A DNA stretch of 64,000 nt from JAJRXK01 sp964593155 (GTDB taxonomy: Bacteria; Krumholzibacteriota; Krumholzibacteriia; JAJRXK01). Shown one piece after another: positions 51,325 through 59,878 of this stretch. The notes below the pieces were generated by a model. The model was given only the letters and a program-made list of their open reading frames with translations. It was not told the origin of the DNA and made no database searches. The DNA lies in assembly GCA_964593155.1 (NCBI GenBank), contig CAZQHE010000002.1, forward strand, positions 11,444-75,443, in the 5' to 3' direction. Both the position numbers and the translations under genes were made by a program. Every line of letters starts with the position of its first letter. The first letter of the stretch is position 1.

Positions 51325-52401
51325 TCAGCCCCCCGAGCCCAGTCTCCGGCGCAGCCAGGTGGCGCGGGCGGGGGCCGCCGTCGATCCGGGCCGGCCCACG
51401 GGCATCAACGCCGACCACACCGACACCGGCCATCCGGCCCGGATCGCCTCGCGACGGGCCTCGGTGAGGGCCAGGTCCGGGCGGACGCCGCGGGTGACCA
51501 GTTCCATCCACCGCCGTCCCAGGCGACCCAGCGTGGTCTCGGGGACCGGCCACGACGCCACCACCACCAGGGCCGGGCCGGAACCGCCGCTGGCGAAGGT
51601 GCTCGGGGCGAGCGCCGGGCGTGTGCCGGGTCCCAGGTCGCCGGGGAGAGTCCACACCACCGTGCTCGGCAGGGCGCCGAAGGCCGGGCGGAGTTCGCCC
51701 AGCGACTCGGGCGCGGCCCGCAGCCACACCCAGGAGTGCTGGTCGTCCTCGAGCGTGCGGCGCAGGGCGGGAGCGCCGGTGTCGTTGCGCGGCAGCTGGT
51801 CGACGTGCGCCACGGCCGCGCGGAGCGCCAGGCGCAGGGTGTCGGAATCGTCGTGCCGCGGCTCGAGGTTCTCGCGGAACGGCGCCACCAGCAGCAGTCG
51901 GTCGGCCGACGACGGCGGGGCGGCGCGCGGCACGGGTACGGCCAGGTCGGCCGGCCAGTCGAGGTGTACGGAGTGTTCGGCGGCGACCGGGGTCTCGGGC
52001 TGCCAGGGCAGTGTCCAGGCGGGGAGGGTGGACCACACATCCGGGACGGGCCCGGTCCCCGCGCTGCGCCAGATCCAGACCGGGGCTTCGACCAGCACGG
52101 CTTCGATCGGCCCGAGCAGGGTGTGCCCCGCCCGCGATCGCAGGGTGGCGTCGTCGCCACCGTCCGCCAGGGTCGCGCGCAGGTCCTCGAGGATCGCGGT
52201 GGCCGCGGGGGGCAGCGACGCGTCCAGGCGCTGGTCGCCGCGCTCGGCGACGATGCGCCCACCGTCGAGGTCCACGGTCACGCGCGCCACGGGCTCCGCC
52301 GGTGGATCCGGCGGCTCGGATCCGCAGCCGGTGGCCAGGAGCAGGGCCAGGAGCGGGGCCAGGGTCTTGGTGCACTGTGTCGGGGTGGGATTCGCGATCA
52401 C
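51325..52401 (-). CDS. lipoprotein with a degenerate CHAT-like domain
   Basis: A 358 aa protein with a lipobox (LAPLLALLLATGC, Cys about residue 26), so probably membrane-anchored on the outer side of the inner or outer membrane. The C-terminal third resembles the end of CHAT (caspase-like) domains: GPALVVVASWPVPETTLGRL, WMELVTRGVRPDLALTEARREAI and PVSVWSALMPVGRP. The expected catalytic His-Gly and (S/A)-C-E-x-G pair are not visible, so it is probably inactive or a divergent relative. The start is GTG 52401, with AGGA upstream. The next gene is divergent, 47 bases away. Confidence 0.55.
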   Translation of the reverse strand: MIANPTPTQCTKTLAPLLALLLATGCGSEPPDPPAEPVARVTVDLDGGRIVAERGDQRLDASLPPAATAILEDLRATLADGGDDATLRSRAGHTLLGPIEAVLVEAPVWIWRSAGTGPVPDVWSTLPAWTLPWQPETPVAAEHSVHLDWPADLAVPVPRAAPPSSADRLLLVAPFRENLEPRHDDSDTLRLALRAAVAHVDQLPRNDTGAPALRRTLEDDQHSWVWLRAAPESLGELRPAFGALPSTVVWTLPGDLGPGTRPALAPSTFASGGSGPALVVVASWPVPETTLGRLGRRWMELVTRGVRPDLALTEARREAIRAGWPVSVWSALMPVGRPGSTAAPARATWLRRRLGSGG

Positions 52402-52448
52402 TGCGCGGCGTCCTATCGTGTCGGGCGTCCCCGCGAGCGAGGTGCGCC

Positions 52449-53015
52449 ATGTCCGAGACCTACACGTTGCTGCTCCGCTCCGACGCCGGCCACGCCCGCG
52501 CGGCCGAGCGCGAGGGTCTGATCGCCCACCTCACGCGCATTCCGGGCGTCGTCGAGCGCGGGCCCGACCGCTACGTCTTCGGCGACGAGGACGAGCACGG
52601 GATCATGGAGCTCGACGTGTTCGTACGCCGCGACGGCGGCCGCGTCGAGCCCGAAGACGTGCGCGACGACGAGGCCGCCACCGTGCACGAGGTCGAGGTC
52701 CGCGTGCCGCGGCCCTGGGTCATGGAGCACGGTCCCCGGGTCTTCGCCCTGGTGTTCATGCTCGCCGAATGGGCCGAGTGGGAGGTCTTCGATCCGCAGA
52801 TCGACGACCGCCTGCAGAAGGAAGCCGTCCTGTCGGGGCTGGTGGCCATGCGTCAGGCGCAGCGCGAGCAGGAGGCCCGGGAGGCGGGCGAGAGCGAGCA
52901 GCTCCCGGGCGATCCACCGCCCCTGCACTCCGACTACCAGCCCTCGACCCCACCGCCTTCGGAGACGAACGGCGACACGAAGCCGCGCCGCCGTGCGTGG
53001 TGGAAGAGGGGCTGA
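52449..53015 (+). CDS. hypothetical protein
   Basis: A 188 aa soluble protein. The N-terminal half alternates strands and helices (ETYTLLLRSDAG, GLIAHLTRIPGVVERGPDRY, HGIMELDVFVRRDGGRVEPE). The middle (HEVEVRVPRPWVMEHGPRVF and LAEWAEWEVFDPQIDDRL) looks like a conserved core. The last 50 residues are a disordered Pro-, Glu- and Lys-rich tail ending RRRAWWKRG. No known family recognised. It stands between the divergent lipoprotein gene and the convergent TerB-like gene. Confidence 0.6.
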   Translation: MSETYTLLLRSDAGHARAAEREGLIAHLTRIPGVVERGPDRYVFGDEDEHGIMELDVFVRRDGGRVEPEDVRDDEAATVHEVEVRVPRPWVMEHGPRVFALVFMLAEWAEWEVFDPQIDDRLQKEAVLSGLVAMRQAQREQEAREAGESEQLPGDPPPLHSDYQPSTPPPSETNGDTKPRRRAWWKRG

Positions 53016-53019
53016 GCGC

Positions 53020-53700
53020 TCAGGCCGCCTCGACCTGCGCGTGCATGCGGGCCACCAGGTCCTCGTCGAGCCCCAGCCGCGCGCGCAGCATGGCCAGGTA
53101 GGCCTTCTCGGCCTCGGTGTCGACCTCGATCGCCAGCAGTGCCGCCGCGTAGACCTCGGCCTTGAGTTCGTCGGTGGTCGCCGACTGGACCAGGCGGTCC
53201 ATGTCGACCGGCGAGCGCAGCTCGTCGAGCAGGCGGTTGCGGCTCTCGGGATCCAGGTCGAGCTGCTCGGCGTGTTCGAGCACGCGGTTCATCTCGTCGC
53301 CGTCGAGCTTTCCGTCGGCGCGCGCGGCGGCGATCATCGAGCGCAGGATCAAGAGTCCCTGGTCGTTCGCGGCCTCGGTGTCGGGAGCCGGAGCGAACCC
53401 GCTGTCGGGTGGTGGTGGGGCCAGCTCCTCGCCCGACGGCTGCGTGGCGCCCGCCGGCGCGCCCGCGGGCGGGACCGTGCCGGAGGTCTGCTGGCCGGGA
53501 ACGGCCTTGCTCTGCTGGTGCTGCTTGTAGGCGTTGTAGGCGAGGGCGCCCACGGCGGCGATGCCGCCGTACTTGAGGGCCTTCTTGCCCATCTTGCGTC
53601 CGCCCTTGCTGGTGAGCATGCCGCCGGCGAGGCCGCCGGCGAAGCCCGAGGCGGCGGGGCTGCCCAGGAGTTGGCCCAGGATCTTGTCGGCGTTGAACAC
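53020..53700 (-). CDS. DUF533/TerB-like protein
   Basis: A 226 aa protein, from GTG 53700 with GGAGG six bases upstream. The N-terminus (VFNADKILGQLLGSPAASG) leads into a Gly- and Ala-rich segment and a short hydrophobic stretch (YGGIAAVGALAYNAYK), then a Pro linker. The C-terminal helical domain has MIAAARADGKLDGDEMNRVL and LYAAALLAIEVDTEAEKAYL-like segments, the TerB/DUF533 (YebE) pattern with conserved acidic residues. These are membrane-associated stress proteins of unclear biochemistry. It follows glutaryl-CoA dehydrogenase by 73 bases. Confidence 0.8.
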   Translation of the reverse strand: MFNADKILGQLLGSPAASGFAGGLAGGMLTSKGGRKMGKKALKYGGIAAVGALAYNAYKQHQQSKAVPGQQTSGTVPPAGAPAGATQPSGEELAPPPPDSGFAPAPDTEAANDQGLLILRSMIAAARADGKLDGDEMNRVLEHAEQLDLDPESRNRLLDELRSPVDMDRLVQSATTDELKAEVYAAALLAIEVDTEAEKAYLAMLRARLGLDEDLVARMHAQVEAA

Positions 53701-53773
53701 GTCGGCCTCCGTCGTCGTGGGGAGCGGTCCCGGTCGCGACAATGTAGCGGCGCCGGCGGTGGCCGCCGCTCGG

Positions 53774-54955
53774 TCAGAACGCGTCCTGTCCCGTGAGCCC
53801 GCGGCCGAGGATCAGGGTGTGCACCTCGTGTGTGCCCTCGTAGGTGTAGACGCTCTCGAGGTTCAGCATGTGGCGCACGGCGGCGAACTCCACGCTGATG
53901 CCGTTGCCGCCGAGGATCGAGCGGCAGGTGCGCGCGGTCTCGAGCGCCATGGCCACGTTGTTGCGCTTGCTCAGTGAGACCTGGAAGGGACTCACGCTGC
54001 CGTGCTGGTCCTTCAGGCGCGAAAGGTGCAGCATCAGCACTTCGGCCAGCGCGATCTGCGTGCCGCAGTCGGCGAGCTGCTTCTGGATGAGCTGCTTCGA
54101 CGTGATGGGCTTGTCGAAGACGATGCGCTGGTTGCCGTAGTCGAGGGCCTCGTCGAAGCAGGCCTTGGCCGCGCCGATCGCACCCCACGCGATGCCGAAG
54201 CGCGCCTGGTTCAGACAGGCCAGCGCGCTGCCCAGCCCCTTGGTGCCCGGCAGCATGGCGCTCTTCGGCACGCGCACGTCGTTCAGCGTGATCTCGCCGG
54301 TGTGGCTCGCACGCAGGCTCATCTTGTGGTGGGTGGTCGGGCACTCGACGCCCTCGACGCCCGTCTCGACCACGAAGCCGCGGATGGACCTGGGATCGTC
54401 GCTGTCGACCTTCGCCCATACGATGCACAGGTCGGCTATGGGCGAGTTCGTGATCCACATCTTGGCGCCGTTGATCACGTAGTCGTCGCCGTCGCTGCGG
54501 GCCATGGTCTTCATGGCGCCGGGGTCGCTTCCGGCGTCGGGCTCGGTCAGACCGAAGCAGCCGATGAGCTCGCCAGCGGCCATCTTCGGCAGGTACTGTT
54601 CCTTCTGCTCGTCACTGCCGAAGCGGAAGATCGGGTACATGCACAGCGCGCCCTGCACGCTCACGAAGCTGCGCAGGCCACTGTCGCCGTACTCGAGTTC
54701 CTGCAGGGCCAGGCCGTACTGCACGGTGTTCATGCCGGCCGCGCCGTACTCGGTGGGAAGCGAGGCGCCGAGCAGGCCGAGGTCGGCGATCTGCGGGATC
54801 AGCTCGTTCGGGAACTCGCCCTTCTCGAACCACTCGCCCGCCTGCGGCAGGTAGCGGTCGCGCACGAAGCGGCGCGTGGTCTCGCGCACCAGCCGTTCCT
54901 CGTCGGTGAGCTGGCCCTCGATGGCGATGAGTTCGTCGAGGGAGATGGCGTCCAT
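53774..54955 (-). CDS. gcdH: acyl-CoA dehydrogenase, glutaryl-CoA dehydrogenase type
   Basis: A 393 aa FAD enzyme starting at ATG 54955. Acyl-CoA dehydrogenase motifs are ELIGCFGLTEPDAGSDPGAM (FAD and substrate contact), RILGGNGI-type segment RSILGGNGISVEFAA, and the catalytic Glu in YEGTHEVHTLILGRGLTG. The -GTHEVHTLILG- ending and 393 aa length match glutaryl-CoA dehydrogenase, which makes crotonyl-CoA in Lys/Trp degradation. Other short-chain substrates are possible, and no other gene of that pathway is nearby. Confidence 0.85.
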   Translation of the reverse strand: MDAISLDELIAIEGQLTDEERLVRETTRRFVRDRYLPQAGEWFEKGEFPNELIPQIADLGLLGASLPTEYGAAGMNTVQYGLALQELEYGDSGLRSFVSVQGALCMYPIFRFGSDEQKEQYLPKMAAGELIGCFGLTEPDAGSDPGAMKTMARSDGDDYVINGAKMWITNSPIADLCIVWAKVDSDDPRSIRGFVVETGVEGVECPTTHHKMSLRASHTGEITLNDVRVPKSAMLPGTKGLGSALACLNQARFGIAWGAIGAAKACFDEALDYGNQRIVFDKPITSKQLIQKQLADCGTQIALAEVLMLHLSRLKDQHGSVSPFQVSLSKRNNVAMALETARTCRSILGGNGISVEFAAVRHMLNLESVYTYEGTHEVHTLILGRGLTGQDAF

Positions 54956-55069
54956 GGCACGGATCCTTTCGGGGCGGACGATTCCGCCGGGGGCATCGGG
55001 GCGCGGCATCCCGGCCGGCGACGGCGCAGGGCAAGATGCGCGCGGGGTGGGGGCGCGGCAAGGCACGGC

Positions 55070-55762
55070 TCAGCCGGCGGCGCGGTGACCTCCGTGCATG
55101 CGCGGCGATACGGGGAGCGACTCGAGCGTCGCCGCCTCGATCTCGCTGCGGCGGGCCAGCTCCTCGCGCACGACCGCGGGGTCGAAGTAGACGTCGGCGA
55201 GGGCCACGAACATGTGCGCGTGGCCGCTCTCGCTGCGGGCCAGGCGCTCGTAGAACGTCGCCAGGTCCTGGCTCCCTTCCACGCGCCCCTCGAAGGGGCC
55301 GCGCAGGCCGCGTGTGAGCGCCAGGAAGCGCTCGCACGAGCGGGCCTCGATCATCGCGCACACGAGCAGGTCGTCGAGCAGCGCGAAGTCGCCGCCGCGG
55401 CGGTCGCGGGCCATGCCCTTCATGTAGGGATTCGACACGGGGCGCGAAGGGGATCCACCGCGGTCGAGCAGCACCTGCCGGACCATGCGGTAGTGGACCA
55501 TCTCCTCCTTGGCCAGGCTCGCCATGCGGCGCACCAGTTCGTCGTGCTCGGGGAAGCGACCGACGGTGGCCAGGGCGTTGCTGGACGCCTTGAGCTCGCA
55601 CTGCGCGTGGTCGTCGAGCAGGGCGTCGACGTCGGACAGGGCGGCCTCGATCCACGTGTCGCGGGTGGGACAGCCGAGCGGAACGGAGGCGGTCACCGTG
55701 GCCAGGGCACGCTCGTGCTCGGCCAGGGCGACCACGTCGGGATGCGAAGTCGGTGCGTTCAT
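55070..55762 (-). CDS. miaE: tRNA 2-methylthio-N6-isopentenyladenosine hydroxylase
   Basis: A 230 aa di-iron protein starting at ATG 55762. Ligand motifs are visible in the four-helix bundle: LLDDHAQCELKASSNAL, LAKEEMVHYRMVRQ, AMIEARSCERFLAL and ARSESGHAHMFVAL. This is the MiaE family, which hydroxylates ms2i6A37 in tRNA to ms2io6A37 using oxygen. The gene is far more familiar from gamma-proteobacteria, so a role on a related modification is also possible. It faces the purine nucleoside phosphorylase gene across 105 bases. Confidence 0.85.
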   Translation of the reverse strand: MNAPTSHPDVVALAEHERALATVTASVPLGCPTRDTWIEAALSDVDALLDDHAQCELKASSNALATVGRFPEHDELVRRMASLAKEEMVHYRMVRQVLLDRGGSPSRPVSNPYMKGMARDRRGGDFALLDDLLVCAMIEARSCERFLALTRGLRGPFEGRVEGSQDLATFYERLARSESGHAHMFVALADVYFDPAVVREELARRSEIEAATLESLPVSPRMHGGHRAAG

Positions 55763-55867
55763 GGATCCCAGGGTAGCACGAAGTCCGGCGGGCGCCGCTT
55801 GCGCGCACCGCCGCGGGTGGGCATCCTCTCGACTCGCCCGCGACGACCCCGCTCCCGAGGAGCATCC

Positions 55868-56767
55868 GTGATCGACCCCACCGCGCTCGCCCCGACCGGC
55901 TGGACGCTCGACGGCGCCTTCGCCGACCGCCTGCACGCCGCCACGGCCCATCTGCACGAACACGACATCACCGGTGCCCGGACCGGTCTGGTGCTGGGCA
56001 GCGGGCTCGGCGGTCTGATCGACCGCACCGAGACGGTGGCGTCGGTTCCCTTCGACGGCATTCCCGGCTTCCACGCGGCTTCGGTGGTGGGGCACTCCGG
56101 GCGGGTGGTCCAGGCGCGGCGCGACGGGGCGGAGTTCCTGGTGCTGCAGGGACGTCTGCACGCCTACGAGGGGTTCGACCTGGGCAGCGTGATCCTGCCG
56201 GTGGCGGTGCTGTGTGCACTCGGCTGTGAGACGGTCGTGCTCACCAACGCGGCCGGCGGTCTCGACCCCGACATGCGAGCGGGAGACGTCGCGGTGTTGA
56301 CCGGGCTGATCGATCTTCACCTGAAGGACGCCCTGCGCGGGGTGCTGGTCCCCGACGGCGAGATCCCCTCGGGGTTGGCCGCGCGCGCGGCGACCCCCGG
56401 ATCGTTGTTCGATCCCGCTCTGGCCGCGCAGCTGCGCGCGGTGGCCGCCGACGAGCGCATCGCGCCCCACACGGGAACCTACGTGTCGCTGTGGGGTCCG
56501 AACTACGAGAGCCCCGTCGAGATCGGCTTCTTGCGCCGCCTCGGCGGCGTGGCCGTGGGGATGTCGACCGGCCCCGAGGCGGTGGTGGCGCGCGCGCTGG
56601 GGGCGCGGGTCGGAGGCGTCTCGCTGATCACGAACGTCGCGGTCGAGGCCGGCGGCGGGGTGGTCACCCACGACGAGGTCGTCGAGGTCGGCGCCGCCCG
56701 ACGCGACGCCATGGAAGCGCTGCTGCTGTCGGCGGTCGATCGTCTGGCGACCGCGGAGGACGCATGA
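55868..56767 (+). CDS. purine nucleoside phosphorylase, PunA type
   Basis: A 299 aa trimer-type (PNP-I/II) enzyme that cleaves guanosine and inosine with phosphate to base and ribose-1-phosphate. Motifs are GLVLGSGLGGLIDRT, VLQGRLHAYEGFDLGSV, VLTNAAGGLDPDM, YVSLWGPNYESPVEI and VGMSTGPEAVVA, then LITNVAVEAGGG. The start GTG 55868 follows GAGGAGC. It overlaps the sulfatase-fold gene by 4 bases (ATGA). The nucleoside transporter, uridine kinase and hypoxanthine phosphoribosyltransferase genes 5-7 kb away make a salvage theme. Confidence 0.92.
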   Translation: MIDPTALAPTGWTLDGAFADRLHAATAHLHEHDITGARTGLVLGSGLGGLIDRTETVASVPFDGIPGFHAASVVGHSGRVVQARRDGAEFLVLQGRLHAYEGFDLGSVILPVAVLCALGCETVVLTNAAGGLDPDMRAGDVAVLTGLIDLHLKDALRGVLVPDGEIPSGLAARAATPGSLFDPALAAQLRAVAADERIAPHTGTYVSLWGPNYESPVEIGFLRRLGGVAVGMSTGPEAVVARALGARVGGVSLITNVAVEAGGGVVTHDEVVEVGAARRDAMEALLLSAVDRLATAEDA

Positions 56768-58179
56768 TCCGCACCCTGTTCGCCGTCCTCGTGGCCGGCT
56801 TCGCGCTGGTGTCGCCCGCGGGGGCCCAGGACCGTCCGAACCTGTTGATCCTGTCGATCGACACGCTCCGCGCCGATCACGTGTCTTGCTACGGCTACGA
56901 TCGGCCGACGACGCCTTCGATCGACCTGGTCGCGGCCAACGGGACACGTTTCGCCGCCGCGCGGTCGGTGGCGCCGTGGACCCTGCCGAGCTTCGCCAGC
57001 ATGTTCACCGGCCGGTATCCCACGCGGCACGGAGCCGGGGCCGCCGGTCCGGTGCGCAACGTGGCGACCGAGCCGCCGCGGACCCTGGCCGCGCAGGTGC
57101 CCACGTTGGCCGAGGTGCTGCGCGACGCCGGCTACCGCACGCACGCCATCACGTCGAATCCCTACCTGCGCTTCGGGCCGGTGCGCGGCTTCGACGATCC
57201 CGTGGTGAAACCCGTCCGCGCCGATCGCATCGGAGCGCTGAGCCGCGACTGGCTCGGCCGCCACGCCGACGATCGGCCGTGGTACCTGTGGGTGCACTTC
57301 AACGATCCCCACGAGCCGACCCGGGCGGTCGACGCGCAGCTGCGCGCGATCGGCGCCGACGAGTCGGTTCTCGACGACCCCCACCGTGCTTCGCTCGAGC
57401 GTTGGGGCGATCGCGAGGCCGGCACCTATCTCGGCAATCGCGCCAGCGAGTCCGAGGTCCGCGACCTGCTGCGCACCAAGATCGCCCTGTACGACGCCAC
57501 CATCCGCCAGGTCGACCTCGAGATCGGTCTGATCCTCGAGCTCCTGCAACGGCGCGACCTGTTGCGCGACACGCTGGTGGTGGTCGTCGCCGACCACGGC
57601 GAGGAGTTCCTCGACCACGCCGAGGAGGGACGGGCCTGGAACCACGATCCACGTGGGATCTGGGGGATCGGCCACGGCCACACGCTGTTCGAGGAACAGC
57701 TGCACGTGCCGCTGGTGCTCATGGGGCCGCGCGTGCAGCCGAACCGCATGATCGCCGAGCAGTTCCCGCTGACCGAGCTCATGCCCACCGTGCTCGGCCT
57801 GCTGCGCGTTCGCGCGCCCGAGGGGATGGACGGCGAGAACCGCGTGGAGTGGATGAGCGACCGCCAGCGCGCGCCGATTCCCATGGCCGCCGAGAGCCTG
57901 GCCTACGGGCCGGACCGGGTGGCCTGGATCGACGGCCGCTACAAGCTGATCGCCGATCGTCTCGGACACCCGCAGGCCTTCTACGATCTCGAGGAAGACC
58001 CCTTCGAGCTGCGCAACCTCGTGGCACAGGTCGACAGCCTCGACGCGGGCGTGCGTCTGCAGGAACGACTGGCCGTGTGGAACGACCGGGTGATCGCCGA
58101 GGCACCGCCGGCCACCCTGGCCGGCGAACTCACCGAGGAGATGCGCGAGGGTCTGCGCAGCCTGGGCTACGTGCAGTAG
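56764..58179 (+). CDS. sulfatase/alkaline-phosphatase-fold hydrolase, exported
   Basis: A 471 aa secreted or periplasmic enzyme with signal peptide (TLFAVLVAGFALVSPAGA). The metal motifs LLILSIDTLRADHVSCYGY and VVVADHGEEFLDHAEEG are typical of the sulfatase superfamily. The catalytic position, normally Cys or Ser in C/S-x-P-S-R, is Thr73 in APWTLPSFASMFTG. This cannot be turned into formylglycine, so the protein is probably a phosphodiesterase- or phosphoethanolamine-type enzyme rather than a sulfatase. The substrate is unknown. ATG 56764 overlaps the phosphorylase stop. Confidence 0.8.
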   Translation: MIRTLFAVLVAGFALVSPAGAQDRPNLLILSIDTLRADHVSCYGYDRPTTPSIDLVAANGTRFAAARSVAPWTLPSFASMFTGRYPTRHGAGAAGPVRNVATEPPRTLAAQVPTLAEVLRDAGYRTHAITSNPYLRFGPVRGFDDPVVKPVRADRIGALSRDWLGRHADDRPWYLWVHFNDPHEPTRAVDAQLRAIGADESVLDDPHRASLERWGDREAGTYLGNRASESEVRDLLRTKIALYDATIRQVDLEIGLILELLQRRDLLRDTLVVVVADHGEEFLDHAEEGRAWNHDPRGIWGIGHGHTLFEEQLHVPLVLMGPRVQPNRMIAEQFPLTELMPTVLGLLRVRAPEGMDGENRVEWMSDRQRAPIPMAAESLAYGPDRVAWIDGRYKLIADRLGHPQAFYDLEEDPFELRNLVAQVDSLDAGVRLQERLAVWNDRVIAEAPPATLAGELTEEMREGLRSLGYVQ

Positions 58180-58183
58180 TCGA

Positions 58184-58570
58184 TCACACCGGCAGCGGGT
58201 TGAGCTCGCGGCCGAGGTGGTCGAACAGGCGCAGGGCGTCGTCCATGTGGAAGGGCTTGCGCAGGCATCGGTGCGCACCGCGGCCAAAGGCGCGGTCGAC
58301 CAGATCGCCCTCGGGGAAGCTGCTCGCGGCCACGACCCGCGTGTTGCCGTCGAGGTCGAGCATGAACTCGATCAGGGCGAAGGCGTCGACGTCACCGGGC
58401 AGGTGCAGGTCGAGGACCACGATCTCGGGCTGCTCGCGCTTGAACGTCTCGATCGCCTCCGATGCCTGCTCCACCGGAGGCAGCACCCGGAAGCCGCGCG
58501 TCTCCGCGGCCGTCTGCAGCAGCTGGCAGTAGGTCGGATGGTCGTCCACGATCAGGACCCGGGTCTTCAT
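58184..58570 (-). CDS. single-domain response regulator
   Basis: A 128 aa stand-alone receiver (CheY-like). Key residues are visible: the acidic pair in VLIVDDHPTYCQLL, phosphoacceptor Asp in VVLDLHLPGDVDA, a T/S-like position in RVVAASSFPEGD, and Lys in CLRKPFHMDDA. There is no output domain, so it acts by protein binding or as a phosphate carrier. A receiver-to-Hpt relay partner such as the hybrid protein at 23319 would be natural but is distant. ATG 58570. The divergent-looking gap to the baeRF gene is 212 bases and holds no gene I can support. Confidence 0.88.
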   Translation of the reverse strand: MKTRVLIVDDHPTYCQLLQTAAETRGFRVLPPVEQASEAIETFKREQPEIVVLDLHLPGDVDAFALIEFMLDLDGNTRVVAASSFPEGDLVDRAFGRGAHRCLRKPFHMDDALRLFDHLGRELNPLPV

Positions 58571-58782
58571 CGGCGGCGCACTCCGCGCAGCGGGAGGATC
58601 GATCGGGCGTATCGCCCCGTCCCGGAGCAACGGGGATGCCCGGACCGATGCGCGGATGTCACGCGACGTGTCGGGGAACGTCGAGGAGCGAGTCGCCGGC
58701 CGGCGCACGGAAGAAGGGACCGGGTCCGCTGCATTCCGCAACTTCCGCGGCCGGGCCGGCACGGACTCGTGCGATCGACGCC

Positions 58783-59865
58783 TCAGTCCCCCCCTTCCAT
58801 GCCACGGAGCTGCCGGGTGTCGAGGGAGGCATCGGGCAGACGGTAACGGAGCAGACATCCCACACCGCCCACCCGCTCGAGGCGGTCGTTGCCGTCGACG
58901 AACTCGACGGTGCAACCGCTGCGCTGGGCGGCGCGCAGGATCGGTTCACGGCTCTCGGTGTGGTAGTCGTGGGCCATGATCACCAGGTCCGCCTGGTCGT
59001 TCTCGAGGGCCGCGAGGCAACGACGCGCGCCGACCACGGCCAGTCCGTCCCGGTACAGCGCGTCGAAGAGCGTATCGACCACCGAGAGCGACTCGCGCTG
59101 TTCTTCCTCGACGAAGGTCGACAGCGTCGCCGTGACCACGTCCTCCACCGACGTGCGGCCACTGGCGGGTAGCTGGTCGATCACGATGCCGCGGAGTGTC
59201 TTCGGGAGGGCATCGCGCACGTGGGCGAGCAGTCGCGGCGTGCCGGCGAGCACCAGGTGGCGGTAGCCGCCGGACTCGGTGCGCTCCTCGAGGATGTCGA
59301 TCATCTCGTCCACGAAGCGCTGGGTGCGATCGCGGCGGTGGTTGCGGTAGTGCTCGCGGGTCCACTCGCGGCCGACGCGCCGGCGGATCTCGGGGTGTTC
59401 CTTCCAGATCTGCCGGGTGACCGCGCCCAGGTGTACCTCGAGGATCCGCATGCTGTCCTCGGTGCACAGCAGCACCACGTAGCGGTGGTAGGTGTCCTTG
59501 AGCGCGCAGAGGTCGTAGACGCTGGGCAGGGTGTCGAGGATCACCGCCTCGCGGGGCATGTCCACCCGGAACTCGAGGGGCACGAACAGGGGGGCGGTGC
59601 GGCCGCGCGCGTAGACGACGGCACCGCGGGTCTCGGGCCCGAGTTCGTCGTCGACCCAGCGCTCGATCCGGTTCCAGGACTCGGTCAGACCGGTCCGTTG
59701 CGTGGCCGGCAGATCGGGCAGGAGCGGTCGGATCCGCTGCTCGAGTCGCTCCTTGATCGCGGAACGGCCCACCGTGCAGTCGAGAACGGCCGTGAGGACG
59801 AGGTCGTCGGTCTCGTCGAGCGTCGCGATGCGTCGCAACGACCGCTCGAGGTCTTCGATGCGCAT
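58783..59865 (-). CDS. bacterial/archaeal-type release factor-like protein (baeRF)
   Basis: A 360 aa protein starting at ATG 59865 (MRIEDLERSLRRIATLDETDD). The central segment VGREWTREHYRNHRRDRTQRFVDEMIDIL and HLVLAGTPRLLAHVRDALPKTL, and the third domain (LFDALYRDGLAVVGARRCLAALEND, ADLVIMAHD, CTVEFVDGNDRLERVGGVGCLLRY), match the eRF1-like architecture of bacterial baeRF proteins (family 10-like). No GGQ loop is seen, as expected for this subgroup. It is proposed to act on stalled or hibernating ribosomes. The HPF gene lies 13 bases upstream on the same strand. Confidence 0.78.
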   Translation of the reverse strand: MRIEDLERSLRRIATLDETDDLVLTAVLDCTVGRSAIKERLEQRIRPLLPDLPATQRTGLTESWNRIERWVDDELGPETRGAVVYARGRTAPLFVPLEFRVDMPREAVILDTLPSVYDLCALKDTYHRYVVLLCTEDSMRILEVHLGAVTRQIWKEHPEIRRRVGREWTREHYRNHRRDRTQRFVDEMIDILEERTESGGYRHLVLAGTPRLLAHVRDALPKTLRGIVIDQLPASGRTSVEDVVTATLSTFVEEEQRESLSVVDTLFDALYRDGLAVVGARRCLAALENDQADLVIMAHDYHTESREPILRAAQRSGCTVEFVDGNDRLERVGGVGCLLRYRLPDASLDTRQLRGMEGGD

Positions 59866-59878
59866 GGGTCCTCCCGGG

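Noticed and set aside
56764..58179. Annotation as a formylglycine-dependent sulfatase
   Set aside because: The catalytic site has Thr73 rather than Cys or Ser in the C/S-x-P-S-R motif.
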